A stretch of 64,000 nt of DNA from an uncultured Tenacibaculum sp. (GTDB lineage Bacteria > Bacteroidota > Bacteroidia > Flavobacteriales > Flavobacteriaceae): the NCBI GenBank assembly GCA_947498055.1, contig CANMJA010000016.1, forward strand, positions 1 through 64,000, in the 5' to 3' direction. Under the pieces are notes generated by a model, which was given only the letters and a program-made list of their open reading frames with translations, was not told the DNA's origin and searched no databases. Position 1 is the stretch's first letter; each line of letters opens with the position of its first letter. Below are positions 28,450-37,772 of this stretch, piece after piece. The position numbers and the translations under genes were made by a program.

Positions 28450-29211
28450 TTACTCATTATTTTTTTTCTTCTGTATTAATTTTAAATATTTTAATACACT
28501 ATACTCAGCAATATAACTACTCCAAACATATCCTTCATAACCATTTAAAAAATTACCTCTAATTATATATTCTTTTAAAAAGGCATACGGATATTTAAAA
28601 AGCAAAGAGAAGAGATTAATCTTTTTATCTCTTTTTAAATATTCATCAGAAACCAAAGTAGCATATCTATTTTTTTTATAATTAATTTGTTCTACTGAAG
28701 TTGCTGTGTAGTGATAAAAAAAGTTTTTAAATTTACCTTTCTTTCCATGGTAAATAACAGTTTCGTGTACTTTTTTATTAGAAAATGCAGCTTTTTTCTT
28801 ATGAAATAATCTTAAAATAGGAGTGTTTTTTAAATATCCATATTTAAAAACTTTTCCTAAATAAACATGTTTTCTGTTCAGTAAATAGGCATTATATGGA
28901 ATTTTCTCTTTAGAAAACTCTAACTGTATTTCATTAATTAAATTATCAGAAAGCACTTCATCAGCATCGATAGATAAAATCCAATTAAAAGTACATTTTT
29001 CTACTAAAAAACGTTTTTGTTCTCCATAACCATTAAATTTTTTCGAATAAATTTTAGCATTGTATGATTTACAAATTTCAACAGTTTTATCGGTACTAAA
29101 AGAATCAACAATTATAATTTCATCACACCAAGTAAGTTTGTTTAAAGTTCTTGCAATATTAAGTTCTTCATTAAAAGTAATAATTGCTGCACTTATTTTG
29201 TGTTTATGCAT
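28450..29211 (-). CDS. WaaE/KdtX-like family 2 glycosyltransferase
   Basis: A 253-residue GT2 protein. It starts AAIITFNEELNIARTL and carries the IIIVDSFSTDKTVEI segment, LSIDADEVLS with the metal-binding aspartates, and KVHETVIYHGKKGKF, a pattern of the WaaE/KdtX group that adds sugars to the LPS inner core. I chose ATG 29211 (MHKHKISAAIITF); an upstream ATG at 29238 adds nine residues unlike the family. It is divergent from the TsaC-type gene, with 70 bp between the starts. Confidence 0.85.
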   Translation of the reverse strand: MHKHKISAAIITFNEELNIARTLNKLTWCDEIIIVDSFSTDKTVEICKSYNAKIYSKKFNGYGEQKRFLVEKCTFNWILSIDADEVLSDNLINEIQLEFSKEKIPYNAYLLNRKHVYLGKVFKYGYLKNTPILRLFHKKKAAFSNKKVHETVIYHGKKGKFKNFFYHYTATSVEQINYKKNRYATLVSDEYLKRDKKINLFSLLFKYPYAFLKEYIIRGNFLNGYEGYVWSSYIAEYSVLKYLKLIQKKKNNE

Positions 29212-29281
29212 TTGGTAGTGGTTTCTAAAAGCAAACATACTATAAAATACCTATATTTATACCCCTGTTTATAGTTAGTTT

Positions 29282-29830
29282 ATGATACAAAATATTTTAG
29301 AAATCTTAGATAAAGGCAAAACAATTCTGTATCCAACAGATACTGTTTGGGGCTTAGGGTGTGATGCAACAAATAAAAAAGCAGTGATTAAAATTTATGA
29401 AATAAAAAAGAGAGAAGAAAGTAAGAGTTTAATTGTTTTAGTAAGCTCTTTACATATGTTAAAAAAATATGTTTCTGTACCTAAAAAGGCTGTCGAAATT
29501 ATAAAAACAACCACGAAACCGACTACAATTATATATAAAAATCCAAAAAACATAGCAAAAAACATTATAAACAAAGAAGATAATACATTGGCTATAAGAA
29601 TTGTAAATGATGATTTTTGTAGAAAAATGATTAAACGATTTGGGAAACCAATTGTATCTACTTCTGCTAATATAAGTGGATTTCCTACGCCAAAATCATT
29701 TGCTGAAATATCATCACCTATTTTGAGTAGCGTAGATTATGTAGTAAGTTTGCATAAAAATAAAATTTCAACCAAATCTTCCACAATACTAAAAATAGAA
29801 GGAGAAGATATTATTGTGATACGAGAATAA
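29282..29830 (+). CDS. L-threonylcarbamoyladenylate synthase (TsaC/Sua5/YciO family)
   Basis: A YrdC-fold protein of 182 residues. The N-terminal motif KTILYPTDTVWGLGCDA and the KKREESKSLIVLVSS and PIVSTSANISGFPTP segments mark the TsaC/Sua5/YciO family, which makes threonylcarbamoyl-AMP for the t6A modification of tRNA. The C-terminal Sua5 domain is absent. YciO-type proteins look similar, so activity is not certain. It is followed 5 bp later by cca, giving a tRNA-maturation pair inside the glycan region. Confidence 0.87.
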   Translation: MIQNILEILDKGKTILYPTDTVWGLGCDATNKKAVIKIYEIKKREESKSLIVLVSSLHMLKKYVSVPKKAVEIIKTTTKPTTIIYKNPKNIAKNIINKEDNTLAIRIVNDDFCRKMIKRFGKPIVSTSANISGFPTPKSFAEISSPILSSVDYVVSLHKNKISTKSSTILKIEGEDIIVIRE

Positions 29831-29835
29831 TTTTT

Positions 29836-31266
29836 ATGCAAGAACAATTTTTTAAAGAAGCACTATCTAATAAAGTTTTTAAATATATTACACAAGCTAC
29901 AAAAGAATTAAACTTAGAAAGTTATGTAATAGGAGGGTTTGTACGTGATTTTATTTTAAAAAGAGGAACAGCAAAAGATATAGATATAGTAACTGTTGGA
30001 AGCGGAATAGAATTAGCTGAAAAAGTAGCTGATTTATTGCCAACTAAGCCTAAAGTACAAGTTTTTAAAACTTACGGAACAGCAATGTTACGTTATTTAG
30101 ATGTAGAAGTTGAATTTGTTGGTGCTAGAAAAGAATCTTATACAGAGAATAGTAGAAACCCAGAGGTATCAGAAGGGAATTTACAAGATGATCAAGATCG
30201 TCGAGATTTTACGATAAATGCATTGGCGTTAAGTTTAAATGAAGAGTCTTTTGGTAAATTATTAGATCCGTTTAATGGAATAGAGGATTTATTAAAAAAT
30301 AAAATTATCAGAACACCTTTAAATCCAGATATTACCTATTCTGACGATCCTCTAAGAATGATGAGAGCCATTCGTTTTGCTACACAACTTCATTTTAAAA
30401 TAGAAGAATCTTCATTACAAGCAATTACAAAGAATGTACATAGAATAGACATTATTACAAGAGAAAGAATTGTAGATGAATTGCATAAAATAATGGCATC
30501 TCCTAAACCTTCTATTGGTTTTTTATTACTTGAAAAAACAGGACTTCTTAAAAAAATAATGCCAGAATTAATTGCTTTAAAAGGAGTAGAAGAAGTAGAA
30601 GGACAAAAACATAAAGATAATTTTTATCATACCTTAGAGGTAGTAGATAATATTTCTGAAAACACTAAGGATGTTTGGTTGCGTTGGGCAGCGTTATTGC
30701 ATGATATTGGTAAAGCACCTACTAAAAAATTTCATAAAAAAATTGGTTGGACCTTTCATTCTCATGAGTTTGTTGGTTCTAAAATGGTGTTTAAATTATT
30801 TAAACGCTTAAAAATGCCACTAAATAACAAAATGAAGTTTGTACAAAAAATGGTATTATTAAGTTCTCGTCCTATTGTATTGGCTTCAGAAGTAACAGAT
30901 TCGGCCGTTCGTCGTTTAATTTTTGATGCAGGAGATGATATTGATAGTTTAATGACTTTATGTGAGGCAGATATTACTACTAAAAATCCTAAAAAATTTA
31001 AGCGTTATCATAAAAATTTTGAATTAGTTCGAAGTAAAATAAAAGAAGTTGAAGAACGAGATAGAGTGCGTAATTTTCAACCTCCAATAACTGGGGAAGA
31101 AATTATGAAAACTTTCAATTTAAAGCCTTGTAGAGAAATTGGTCAAATAAAAGAAGCAATAAAAGAAGCTATTTTAGAAGGAGTTATCCCTAATGAACAC
31201 GAAGCTTCTTATAAATTTATGATTGAAAAAGGAGAACAATTAGGGCTTCTTCAAGTGAAGAAATAA
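29836..31266 (+). CDS. cca: CCA tRNA nucleotidyltransferase with HD domain
   Basis: This class II nucleotidyltransferase adds or repairs the CCA end of tRNA. The catalytic GGFVRDFILKRGTAKDIDIV motif is at about residues 32-51, the RRDFTINALAL motif follows near 129, and the HD-domain phosphohydrolase HDIGKAP is at about residue 289. The 476-residue length fits HD-bearing enzymes of Bacteroidota. Its last 27 bp overlap the end of the convergent glycosyltransferase gene at 31240. Confidence 0.95.
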   Translation: MQEQFFKEALSNKVFKYITQATKELNLESYVIGGFVRDFILKRGTAKDIDIVTVGSGIELAEKVADLLPTKPKVQVFKTYGTAMLRYLDVEVEFVGARKESYTENSRNPEVSEGNLQDDQDRRDFTINALALSLNEESFGKLLDPFNGIEDLLKNKIIRTPLNPDITYSDDPLRMMRAIRFATQLHFKIEESSLQAITKNVHRIDIITRERIVDELHKIMASPKPSIGFLLLEKTGLLKKIMPELIALKGVEEVEGQKHKDNFYHTLEVVDNISENTKDVWLRWAALLHDIGKAPTKKFHKKIGWTFHSHEFVGSKMVFKLFKRLKMPLNNKMKFVQKMVLLSSRPIVLASEVTDSAVRRLIFDAGDDIDSLMTLCEADITTKNPKKFKRYHKNFELVRSKIKEVEERDRVRNFQPPITGEEIMKTFNLKPCREIGQIKEAIKEAILEGVIPNEHEASYKFMIEKGEQLGLLQVKK

Positions 31267-32256
31267 TTGATCAATTTTTTTAGAACAATTTATCCAAGAA
31301 TATTCTAATACAGTTTCTCTTATATTAGTATTTAAATTACTTGCTTTTTTTATTAGTGAAATAACTTCATTATAATCAGCATCTATATCAAATAGAAACC
31401 CATTAACTCCATGTTTTATAACATCAGGGCAAAATCCTGTTTTTGATGCTATTGGTACACAATTGGAAAGCATGGCTTCTAATACAGGAACTGGTCCACC
31501 TTCTAAAATAGAAGGAGAAATAAAAATATCTATTTTGTTATACAAACCAGGAAACTCATTATAATCTTTGTTGTTGTAATAAGTAAAATTAGAGAAAGCA
31601 CTTAGTTCTTTAAATTTAGAGAAATTTTCCCACCCTTTTCCAATAATATGGAAATGTTTCTCTGGCATATTTTTTATAATTTGATAAGTTAACTCAGGGT
31701 TTTTTCGTTCTCCAAAATTAGAACAGAATCCAACATCTCCTGAATTTCTGTCGTGTGGATAAAAAAACTCTGGATCCGATCCGATATGAATGATTTCTAA
31801 TTTTTCTGATTGTACTCCTATCTCAATTAAATCTTTTTTTACTTGAGAGTTTAAACAGATAATTTTATCGGCTAAATTTAAACACCAAGAAATATGTGTT
31901 TTTGAATAATAAGAAGAATATTTCGCATGTGTAAACATAACAATATTGTTCTTTTTTAATATTTCAGGATTATATCTAATAGCTTTACAAAAATAATATT
32001 GGTGTATAAAATAGTAGCCATCTGATTTAGGTAAGTTTTTTAACTTGTTATGAAAATAAGTGGATGCATTTAAAGATGAAAATTTAGAAAGTCTTCTAAC
32101 TTTAGCTCCAAAAATCCAATTTATATCTTCTTCACGAGCAACGTAAGTTAATTTTTTTATAGAAGAAGATTTTTTTGAAATCATAAATTTAGATTTCAAA
32201 ATAGGAAATAAGTATTTCCATTTATTAATCAAATGAAATAATAATTTTTCTTTCAT
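31240..32256 (-). CDS. Family 4 glycosyltransferase
   Basis: A GT-B glycosyltransferase of 338 residues with HIGSDPEFF at the domain junction, NFGERKNPELTYQII, and the ILEGGPVPVLEAM E-x7-E motif (about residue 263). The N-terminal domain is more divergent and basic than in the other GT4 proteins here. It is the last gene of a minus-strand block running from 38729 and overlaps the end of cca by 27 bp in convergent orientation. Confidence 0.85.
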   Translation of the reverse strand: MKEKLLFHLINKWKYLFPILKSKFMISKKSSSIKKLTYVAREEDINWIFGAKVRRLSKFSSLNASTYFHNKLKNLPKSDGYYFIHQYYFCKAIRYNPEILKKNNIVMFTHAKYSSYYSKTHISWCLNLADKIICLNSQVKKDLIEIGVQSEKLEIIHIGSDPEFFYPHDRNSGDVGFCSNFGERKNPELTYQIIKNMPEKHFHIIGKGWENFSKFKELSAFSNFTYYNNKDYNEFPGLYNKIDIFISPSILEGGPVPVLEAMLSNCVPIASKTGFCPDVIKHGVNGFLFDIDADYNEVISLIKKASNLNTNIRETVLEYSWINCSKKIDQLFLHLKKP

Positions 32257-32264
32257 TATATGGC

Positions 32265-33212
32265 TTAATTTTGATTGGTTAACTCAAAATATTGTTGAAG
32301 TACTCTAATAGAAATTAATTTTTCTAATTTTTTATTTTGAAATTGCTGTACCCAATGATTGGCGTTTTTAATAATTTCAAGAGCTTTATCTTCATTTTCT
32401 AAATAGTAATTCCTTTTTTCAATTAAATCAGAATAATCGTCTTTTAAATGTACATAGTGGTAATTTGGAATTAACTTACCTTCCATAAACCAAGTTTCGT
32501 ATTTTGGAGTAGGCATAAAACATAAAGAGTTAGAACCCATAATCCATTTTAAATTAGTAGCAACATCTATACCTTCTGCAGAGATTATAAACTTATATTT
32601 TAGCTGTTCTTTGGGGGTTTTAAAGTCTTTAGACCATTCATTAGGAAACCTATTGTATTGACTTACAATACCAATATTACAAAGAGGGTGATCATAGAAT
32701 TTTTGAACAAGAATTTTTCTATTTTCATTATGAATTTCACCACGCCAAACGATATGATCACTTTTGTTCTTAAAATTAAGATCATCTGCTATAAAATTAA
32801 AATGCCTTAAAGCATCTAGTTTCATAATTACAGAATTTCCATTATGGTTAATCGGTCTACTTTTTACTATAGTAGGAACCTCAAAATTCTTTGTTACATC
32901 TCCGAATTTGTATTTTATTTTTTTATTTTTTGAAAAATATTTTACGTACTTAAGTAAATCAAAAAAATATTTGCTTCCTTTTTTAGGTAATTTGTATTCT
33001 TTTAAAGGAATCCAATCCTCTTGTACTTTAGTGTTTATTAGAGGAGAAATATAATAGGAAACTCTTTTGCTAATCATCTCTTGATCAAAAGAAGTGTCTT
33101 TTAACCAATTTTTTAGCCAAATACTAAAGAAAAAATTAGGTGTAATAAGCCTTATAATATTCTTAGAATAGAAAAAAAAGTTATCCAGTTTAAATTTTTT
33201 CGGCTTTTTCAT
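32265..33212 (-). CDS. Family 90 (CAP10-like) glycosyltransferase
   Basis: A 315-residue protein resembling GT90/CAP10 and LPS core transferases. The diagnostic order is PTIVKSRPI, IVWRGE (about residue 165), a YNRFPNEW segment, and KYKFIISAEGIDVATNLKWIM with the conserved EG and following SNSLCFMP (about residues 210-240). Bacterial members often add xylose or glucose to LPS or capsule; the substrate here is unknown. It follows the ABC exporter gene with no spacer. Confidence 0.82.
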   Translation of the reverse strand: MKKPKKFKLDNFFFYSKNIIRLITPNFFFSIWLKNWLKDTSFDQEMISKRVSYYISPLINTKVQEDWIPLKEYKLPKKGSKYFFDLLKYVKYFSKNKKIKYKFGDVTKNFEVPTIVKSRPINHNGNSVIMKLDALRHFNFIADDLNFKNKSDHIVWRGEIHNENRKILVQKFYDHPLCNIGIVSQYNRFPNEWSKDFKTPKEQLKYKFIISAEGIDVATNLKWIMGSNSLCFMPTPKYETWFMEGKLIPNYHYVHLKDDYSDLIEKRNYYLENEDKALEIIKNANHWVQQFQNKKLEKLISIRVLQQYFELTNQN

Positions 33213-35045
33213 TTAATCTAAAGATTGCATCGTTACCAATTTATAATATTCACCTTTTTTAGTAATTAATTCTTCATGCTTCCCTTGTTCTATAATCTTT
33301 CCTTTTTTCATTACTAAAATTAAATCTGCATTCTGAATAGTAGATAATCTATGTGCTATTACAATAGAGGTTCTATTTTGCATTATTTTTTCTAATGCAT
33401 CTTGTACTAATTTTTCAGACTCGGTATCTAAAGCAGAAGTAGCTTCATCTAAAATCATAATTGGAGGGTTCTTTAATACAGCCCTAGCAATCGATAAACG
33501 CTGTTTTTGCCCGCCAGATAAAGAACCACCACCATCTCCAATATTGGTGTCGTATTTTTGTGGTAAATCATTAATAAACTCATGGGCATTGGCAATCTTA
33601 GAAGCTTTTTTAACTTCTTCTAGCGTTGCATCAGGTTTTGCTAATGAAATATTATTATAAGCACTATCGTTAAATAAAATTGCATCTTGGGTAACCAATC
33701 CCATTAGAGATCGTAAAGATGTTTTGGTAATGTTTTTAATATTAACGCCATCTATTGTGATAGTTCCTTCATTTACATCATAAAACCTAGGAATTAAATT
33801 GGCTAAAGTTGATTTTCCACTACCAGATTGCCCAACTAAAGCAACAGTCATCCCTTTTTCTATAGTTAACGAAAAGTTTTTTAAAACATAATCATCTTTA
33901 TATTTAAAAGAAATATTCTCCATTTTTATTTCAGAGATTACGTCTTCTTTATGAATAGAATTAGTGTTTTCATCGATAGGATTTTTTGTTTCTAAAATAT
34001 CAGATATTCTATCTACAGATGCGCCTGCTCTCTTAATGCTATACATAGCGGTAGAAATATTTTTAGCAGGAGTTAAAATATTATACGCTAAAAGCATAAA
34101 ACCAATAAAAGTACCACCATCTATCGATTTGTCAATTAATACCATTTTACCACCATACCATAAAATTACAGTAATAACAGTAACCCCTAATAATTCGCTA
34201 AGTGGTGTTGCAATGCTTTGCCTAAACATTAATTTATTAGAAAACTTAAAAATATTATTAGTGGTAGAAAAAAATTTATTTTTAAAAATATCTTCAGCTA
34301 CAAAGCCTTTTACAATTTTTAAACCAGACAAAGTTTCTTCTACATGCGATAAAAATTGGCCATTTTCTCTTTGAACTTTATCAGAAGATGCGCGTAGTTT
34401 TTTTCCGATTAAAGCAATAATAAGTCCAGAAATAGGAATAAAAACGAAAATAAATAAGGTAAGTTTAAAACTTAATGCCAGCATCATTATTAAGGTGAAA
34501 AGAATAATTAATGGTTGTTTTACTAACATTTCTAAAACACTTAAAAAAGACCATTGAATTTCGCTAACATCGTTTGTTATTCTCGAAATAACATCTCCTT
34601 TTCGTTTTTCTGTATAAAAAGAGATAGGAAGGTTAATAATTTTTGAGTATACTTCATTTCTCATATCTCTAATTACACCGTTTCTAATGATGGTCATAAA
34701 GTATAAAGCAGCATAATTTGCTAGGTTTTTAAAGAAAAATAAGACTACTATAAGTACAGCTAGGTAAGCTAAAACCAGCGTTTCTCCATTGGTTTTAGAT
34801 TCGATTTGTTGTGTTAAAAAGTAATTAATACTATTTTCTAAATAAGGTTTAATTTCAGATAAACCTTGATAAATAGGTTTCACATAAACTCTTTGATTAT
34901 TTTCAAATAGCACATTTAGCATAGGTATAGATGCTATTAAGCTTAAGGTACTAAACAACGCATAAAAAATATTACATATAATATTAATTATTACATACTT
35001 CTTATATGGAAAAATAAATCGTACTACTTTTTTTAAATCCTTCAT
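33213..35045 (-). CDS. MsbA-like ABC transporter, fused permease and ATPase
   Basis: A half-size exporter of 610 residues. Six membrane helices lie within residues about 15-330, followed by the nucleotide-binding domain with Walker A GQSGSGKST (about 410), the signature LSGGQKQRLS (about 515), Walker B IMILDEATSALD and the H-loop VIAHRLST. MsbA-type proteins flip lipid A-core or other lipid-linked glycans across the inner membrane. Its place between glycosyltransferase genes supports that role. The start follows the GT4 gene at 36038 by 9 bp. Confidence 0.93.
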   Translation of the reverse strand: MKDLKKVVRFIFPYKKYVIINIICNIFYALFSTLSLIASIPMLNVLFENNQRVYVKPIYQGLSEIKPYLENSINYFLTQQIESKTNGETLVLAYLAVLIVVLFFFKNLANYAALYFMTIIRNGVIRDMRNEVYSKIINLPISFYTEKRKGDVISRITNDVSEIQWSFLSVLEMLVKQPLIILFTLIMMLALSFKLTLFIFVFIPISGLIIALIGKKLRASSDKVQRENGQFLSHVEETLSGLKIVKGFVAEDIFKNKFFSTTNNIFKFSNKLMFRQSIATPLSELLGVTVITVILWYGGKMVLIDKSIDGGTFIGFMLLAYNILTPAKNISTAMYSIKRAGASVDRISDILETKNPIDENTNSIHKEDVISEIKMENISFKYKDDYVLKNFSLTIEKGMTVALVGQSGSGKSTLANLIPRFYDVNEGTITIDGVNIKNITKTSLRSLMGLVTQDAILFNDSAYNNISLAKPDATLEEVKKASKIANAHEFINDLPQKYDTNIGDGGGSLSGGQKQRLSIARAVLKNPPIMILDEATSALDTESEKLVQDALEKIMQNRTSIVIAHRLSTIQNADLILVMKKGKIIEQGKHEELITKKGEYYKLVTMQSLD

Positions 35046-35054
35046 AATACATGG

Positions 35055-36038
35055 TTATTCAAACCAGTCTAAAAATTTTTTAGTTTGATTGTGTTTTAAT
35101 TTAGGGTGCTCATCGTTTAAATAATGAGCATTCAAAACTTGTTCATATTTACGAATATATGAGATAGCCATTTTTTTAGAGTTAAATAACTCCAAAGCAT
35201 ATTCATGACACTTTTGGTTAGAGAAATCAGAAACGTTTTTTACTGCATTAGTTAGTTCTTTTCTTTTATTGGATAAAAAACCTATTTCACTATTAATTAG
35301 TTCAGGTAATGATCCATATGGAGTACCAAAAACAGGACATCCATAAAATAAACTTTCTGTAATTGCTAAACCAAATGGTTCGTGCCAAAGAACAGGAAAA
35401 ACCAAACCTTTTGATTGATCTAATAAATCATATTTTTGTTTACCACCAACCATACCATAAAAGGAAGCTTTATGAGTTAAGGTAAAACGAAATCCCATGG
35501 TTAAATTTAATCTTTTACCACCTAAAACTTTTAGGTATTCATTTTTAGATTTTTTAATAACATTAATAGCACCTTTTACGTTTTTTATTCGCCAAGCAGC
35601 TTTTCCTAAAAAATGAAAATAATTCTTTTTATTAAAAGTAGGTTTGGTGTAATCATCCCAGTCTAAACCATTGTGTACGTAACTGTTGGAATTATATCTT
35701 TGCGCATGATTTTGTGAAACAAAAATAGTATTCTTATCAAGTGAGGCACTAGAGTTTCCATGCATTGTAACTACATAAGGAAAGCTAGTATCTCTTTGTT
35801 TTGGAGGTGTTTGATGAAAATGAACAATATCAGTATCTTTTGGTATTTGAGTCCAAAGATTTTTTTCTTTATTCATAAAAACTACATCAGCAAAATCACA
35901 AAAAGATTTTTCTTCTACTAAAAAAGTTATTTTATGTCCTAGTTTAGATAGTTCTTTTCCCAAGTACCATATTACTCGTTGAGTTCCTCCATATAAGTTT
36001 ACAGGAATAATTCCATCATACACAATAGTTATATTCAT
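35055..36038 (-). CDS. Family 4 glycosyltransferase
   Basis: A GT-B glycosyltransferase of 327 residues. It begins NITIVYDGIIPVNLYGGTQR and has the GKAAWRIKNVKGA donor-domain start and LWHEPFGLAITESL E-x7-E motif (about residue 219). The protein resembles short GT4 enzymes for surface glycans. Its start codon overlaps the last base of the phosphosugar mutase gene stop (1-bp overlap at 36038), so the two are co-translated. The substrate is unknown. Confidence 0.87.
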   Translation of the reverse strand: MNITIVYDGIIPVNLYGGTQRVIWYLGKELSKLGHKITFLVEEKSFCDFADVVFMNKEKNLWTQIPKDTDIVHFHQTPPKQRDTSFPYVVTMHGNSSASLDKNTIFVSQNHAQRYNSNSYVHNGLDWDDYTKPTFNKKNYFHFLGKAAWRIKNVKGAINVIKKSKNEYLKVLGGKRLNLTMGFRFTLTHKASFYGMVGGKQKYDLLDQSKGLVFPVLWHEPFGLAITESLFYGCPVFGTPYGSLPELINSEIGFLSNKRKELTNAVKNVSDFSNQKCHEYALELFNSKKMAISYIRKYEQVLNAHYLNDEHPKLKHNQTKKFLDWFE

Positions 36039-37747
36039 TAAACTCCTAATTGTTTTACAATTTGTTGAATTCTATGATCTAATTTACCTTCAATTTCATC
36101 AGCATTTTTAACTGAATCTAAAGAATCTTTAACACTAATATAAAACTTTATTTTAGGTTCTGTACCACTAGGTCTACATGCTACTTTTGTTCCTTTTTCC
36201 GTTTCATAAATTAAAACATTAGATGTAGGAATATCTATAGAAGTTACATCACCAGTAATTATATTAGTTCTAGTAGAAAATTTATAATCATTTATATAGA
36301 TAACTTTTTCTCCGTTTATTTCAGAAAAAGGGTTCTCTCGTAAATCAATTAGCATTTGTTTTATTTCAGCTGCACCATCCATTCCTTTTTTTACTAAAGA
36401 AACTAAATGTTCTTTATAAAAATTATTATTAACATAAATATTTAATAATTCTTTATAAAAAGAACTTGCATTATTTTTTGCGTAGGTGGCAATTTCACAG
36501 GCAAGTAGAGTAGAAGTAACTGCATCTTTATCGCGAACAAAATCGCCTACCATATAGCCAAAACTTTCTTCGCCACCACCTATAAAATCAAGTTCAGGAT
36601 AGTCTTTTATCATTTTAGCTATCCACTTAAAACCAGTTAAAGCCACCTTAGTTTCTACACCATAACCTTTTGCTATTTCATTTACCAAATTGGTAGAAAC
36701 AATGGTAGAACCCACAAACTGTTTGCCATTTAATAGTCCTTTTTTCTGCCATTGTTTAATTAGAAAATCTGTCATAACACTCATGGTTTGATTTCCGTTT
36801 AACAATTTCATGTTTCCATCTAAATCTCTTACAGCAATACCCAAACGGTCGCTATCCGGATCTGTTCCAATTACAATATCAGCATGTACTTTGTTAGCTA
36901 AATCTATAGCCATTTTTAAAGCTTCTGGCTCTTCAGGATTTGGCGATTTTACTGTAGGGAAATCACCATTAGGTTCCGCTTGTTCTTCAACAATATGTAC
37001 TTTTGTATAGCCTGCTTGTTTTAAAACATTAGGAATGGATGTTATAGAAGTACCATGTAAAGAAGTAAAAACTATTTTTAAGTCTTCTCTATTTTTAACA
37101 TTAAAAGATCCATTTTTAACAGAAGCTTTAGAAAAAGCATCGTCTACTTCTTTTCCTATATAAGATATTAGAACTTCTTTTTTGTTAAAATTAATATCAG
37201 AAAAATCTAGGGAATTTACTTCCTCAATAATTCCTTTATCTTGTGGAGGAACTATTTGCCCACCATCTGTCCAATATACTTTATAACCATTATATTCTGG
37301 TGGATTGTGTGAAGCAGTTAGTACAATTCCTGCATGGCAATTTAAATGATTCACGGCAAACGATAACTCAGGAGTAGGACGTAAGTCTTCAAATACGAAA
37401 GCTTGAATATTGTTGGCAGATAAAACATCTGCAACTAGTTTAGAAAACTCTTTGCTATTATGCCTACAATCGTAAGCAATTACTACTTTTATTTGTTCTT
37501 TGGGGTATGTTTTGTTTAAAAAATTACTTAAACCTTGTGTAGCTTTCCCCAACGTATATTTATTAATTCTATTAGTACCAGCACCCATAATACCACGCAT
37601 ACCACCTGTACCAAACTCAGTATCTTTATAAAATCGATCCGTTAAAGCTTTAGGATTATGATCGATTAATTCTTTGATTTCATTTTGCGTATTTGCATCA
37701 AAAGTTTCTGTTAACCAAAGGGTTGCTTTTTTTAGAATTTCTTCCAT
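36038..37747 (-). CDS. Phospho-sugar mutase (phosphoglucomutase/phosphomannomutase)
   Basis: An alpha-D-phosphohexomutase of 569 residues, moving phosphate between C1 and C6 of glucose or mannose and supplying nucleotide-sugar precursors. Motifs in order are the phosphoserine loop TASHNPPEYNG (about residue 145), the metal loop GTDPDSDRLG (about 295), the sugar-specificity loop GGEESFGY, and the phosphate-binding RPSGTEPK near the C-terminus. The Gly-Glu-Glu-Ser sequence does not decide between glucose and mannose. It lies in an operon with a dolichol-phosphate-mannose-synthase-like gene and a GT4. Confidence 0.93.
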   Translation of the reverse strand: MEEILKKATLWLTETFDANTQNEIKELIDHNPKALTDRFYKDTEFGTGGMRGIMGAGTNRINKYTLGKATQGLSNFLNKTYPKEQIKVVIAYDCRHNSKEFSKLVADVLSANNIQAFVFEDLRPTPELSFAVNHLNCHAGIVLTASHNPPEYNGYKVYWTDGGQIVPPQDKGIIEEVNSLDFSDINFNKKEVLISYIGKEVDDAFSKASVKNGSFNVKNREDLKIVFTSLHGTSITSIPNVLKQAGYTKVHIVEEQAEPNGDFPTVKSPNPEEPEALKMAIDLANKVHADIVIGTDPDSDRLGIAVRDLDGNMKLLNGNQTMSVMTDFLIKQWQKKGLLNGKQFVGSTIVSTNLVNEIAKGYGVETKVALTGFKWIAKMIKDYPELDFIGGGEESFGYMVGDFVRDKDAVTSTLLACEIATYAKNNASSFYKELLNIYVNNNFYKEHLVSLVKKGMDGAAEIKQMLIDLRENPFSEINGEKVIYINDYKFSTRTNIITGDVTSIDIPTSNVLIYETEKGTKVACRPSGTEPKIKFYISVKDSLDSVKNADEIEGKLDHRIQQIVKQLGV

Positions 37748-37772
37748 TGTTAGATTTTAAAATAAATAAAGA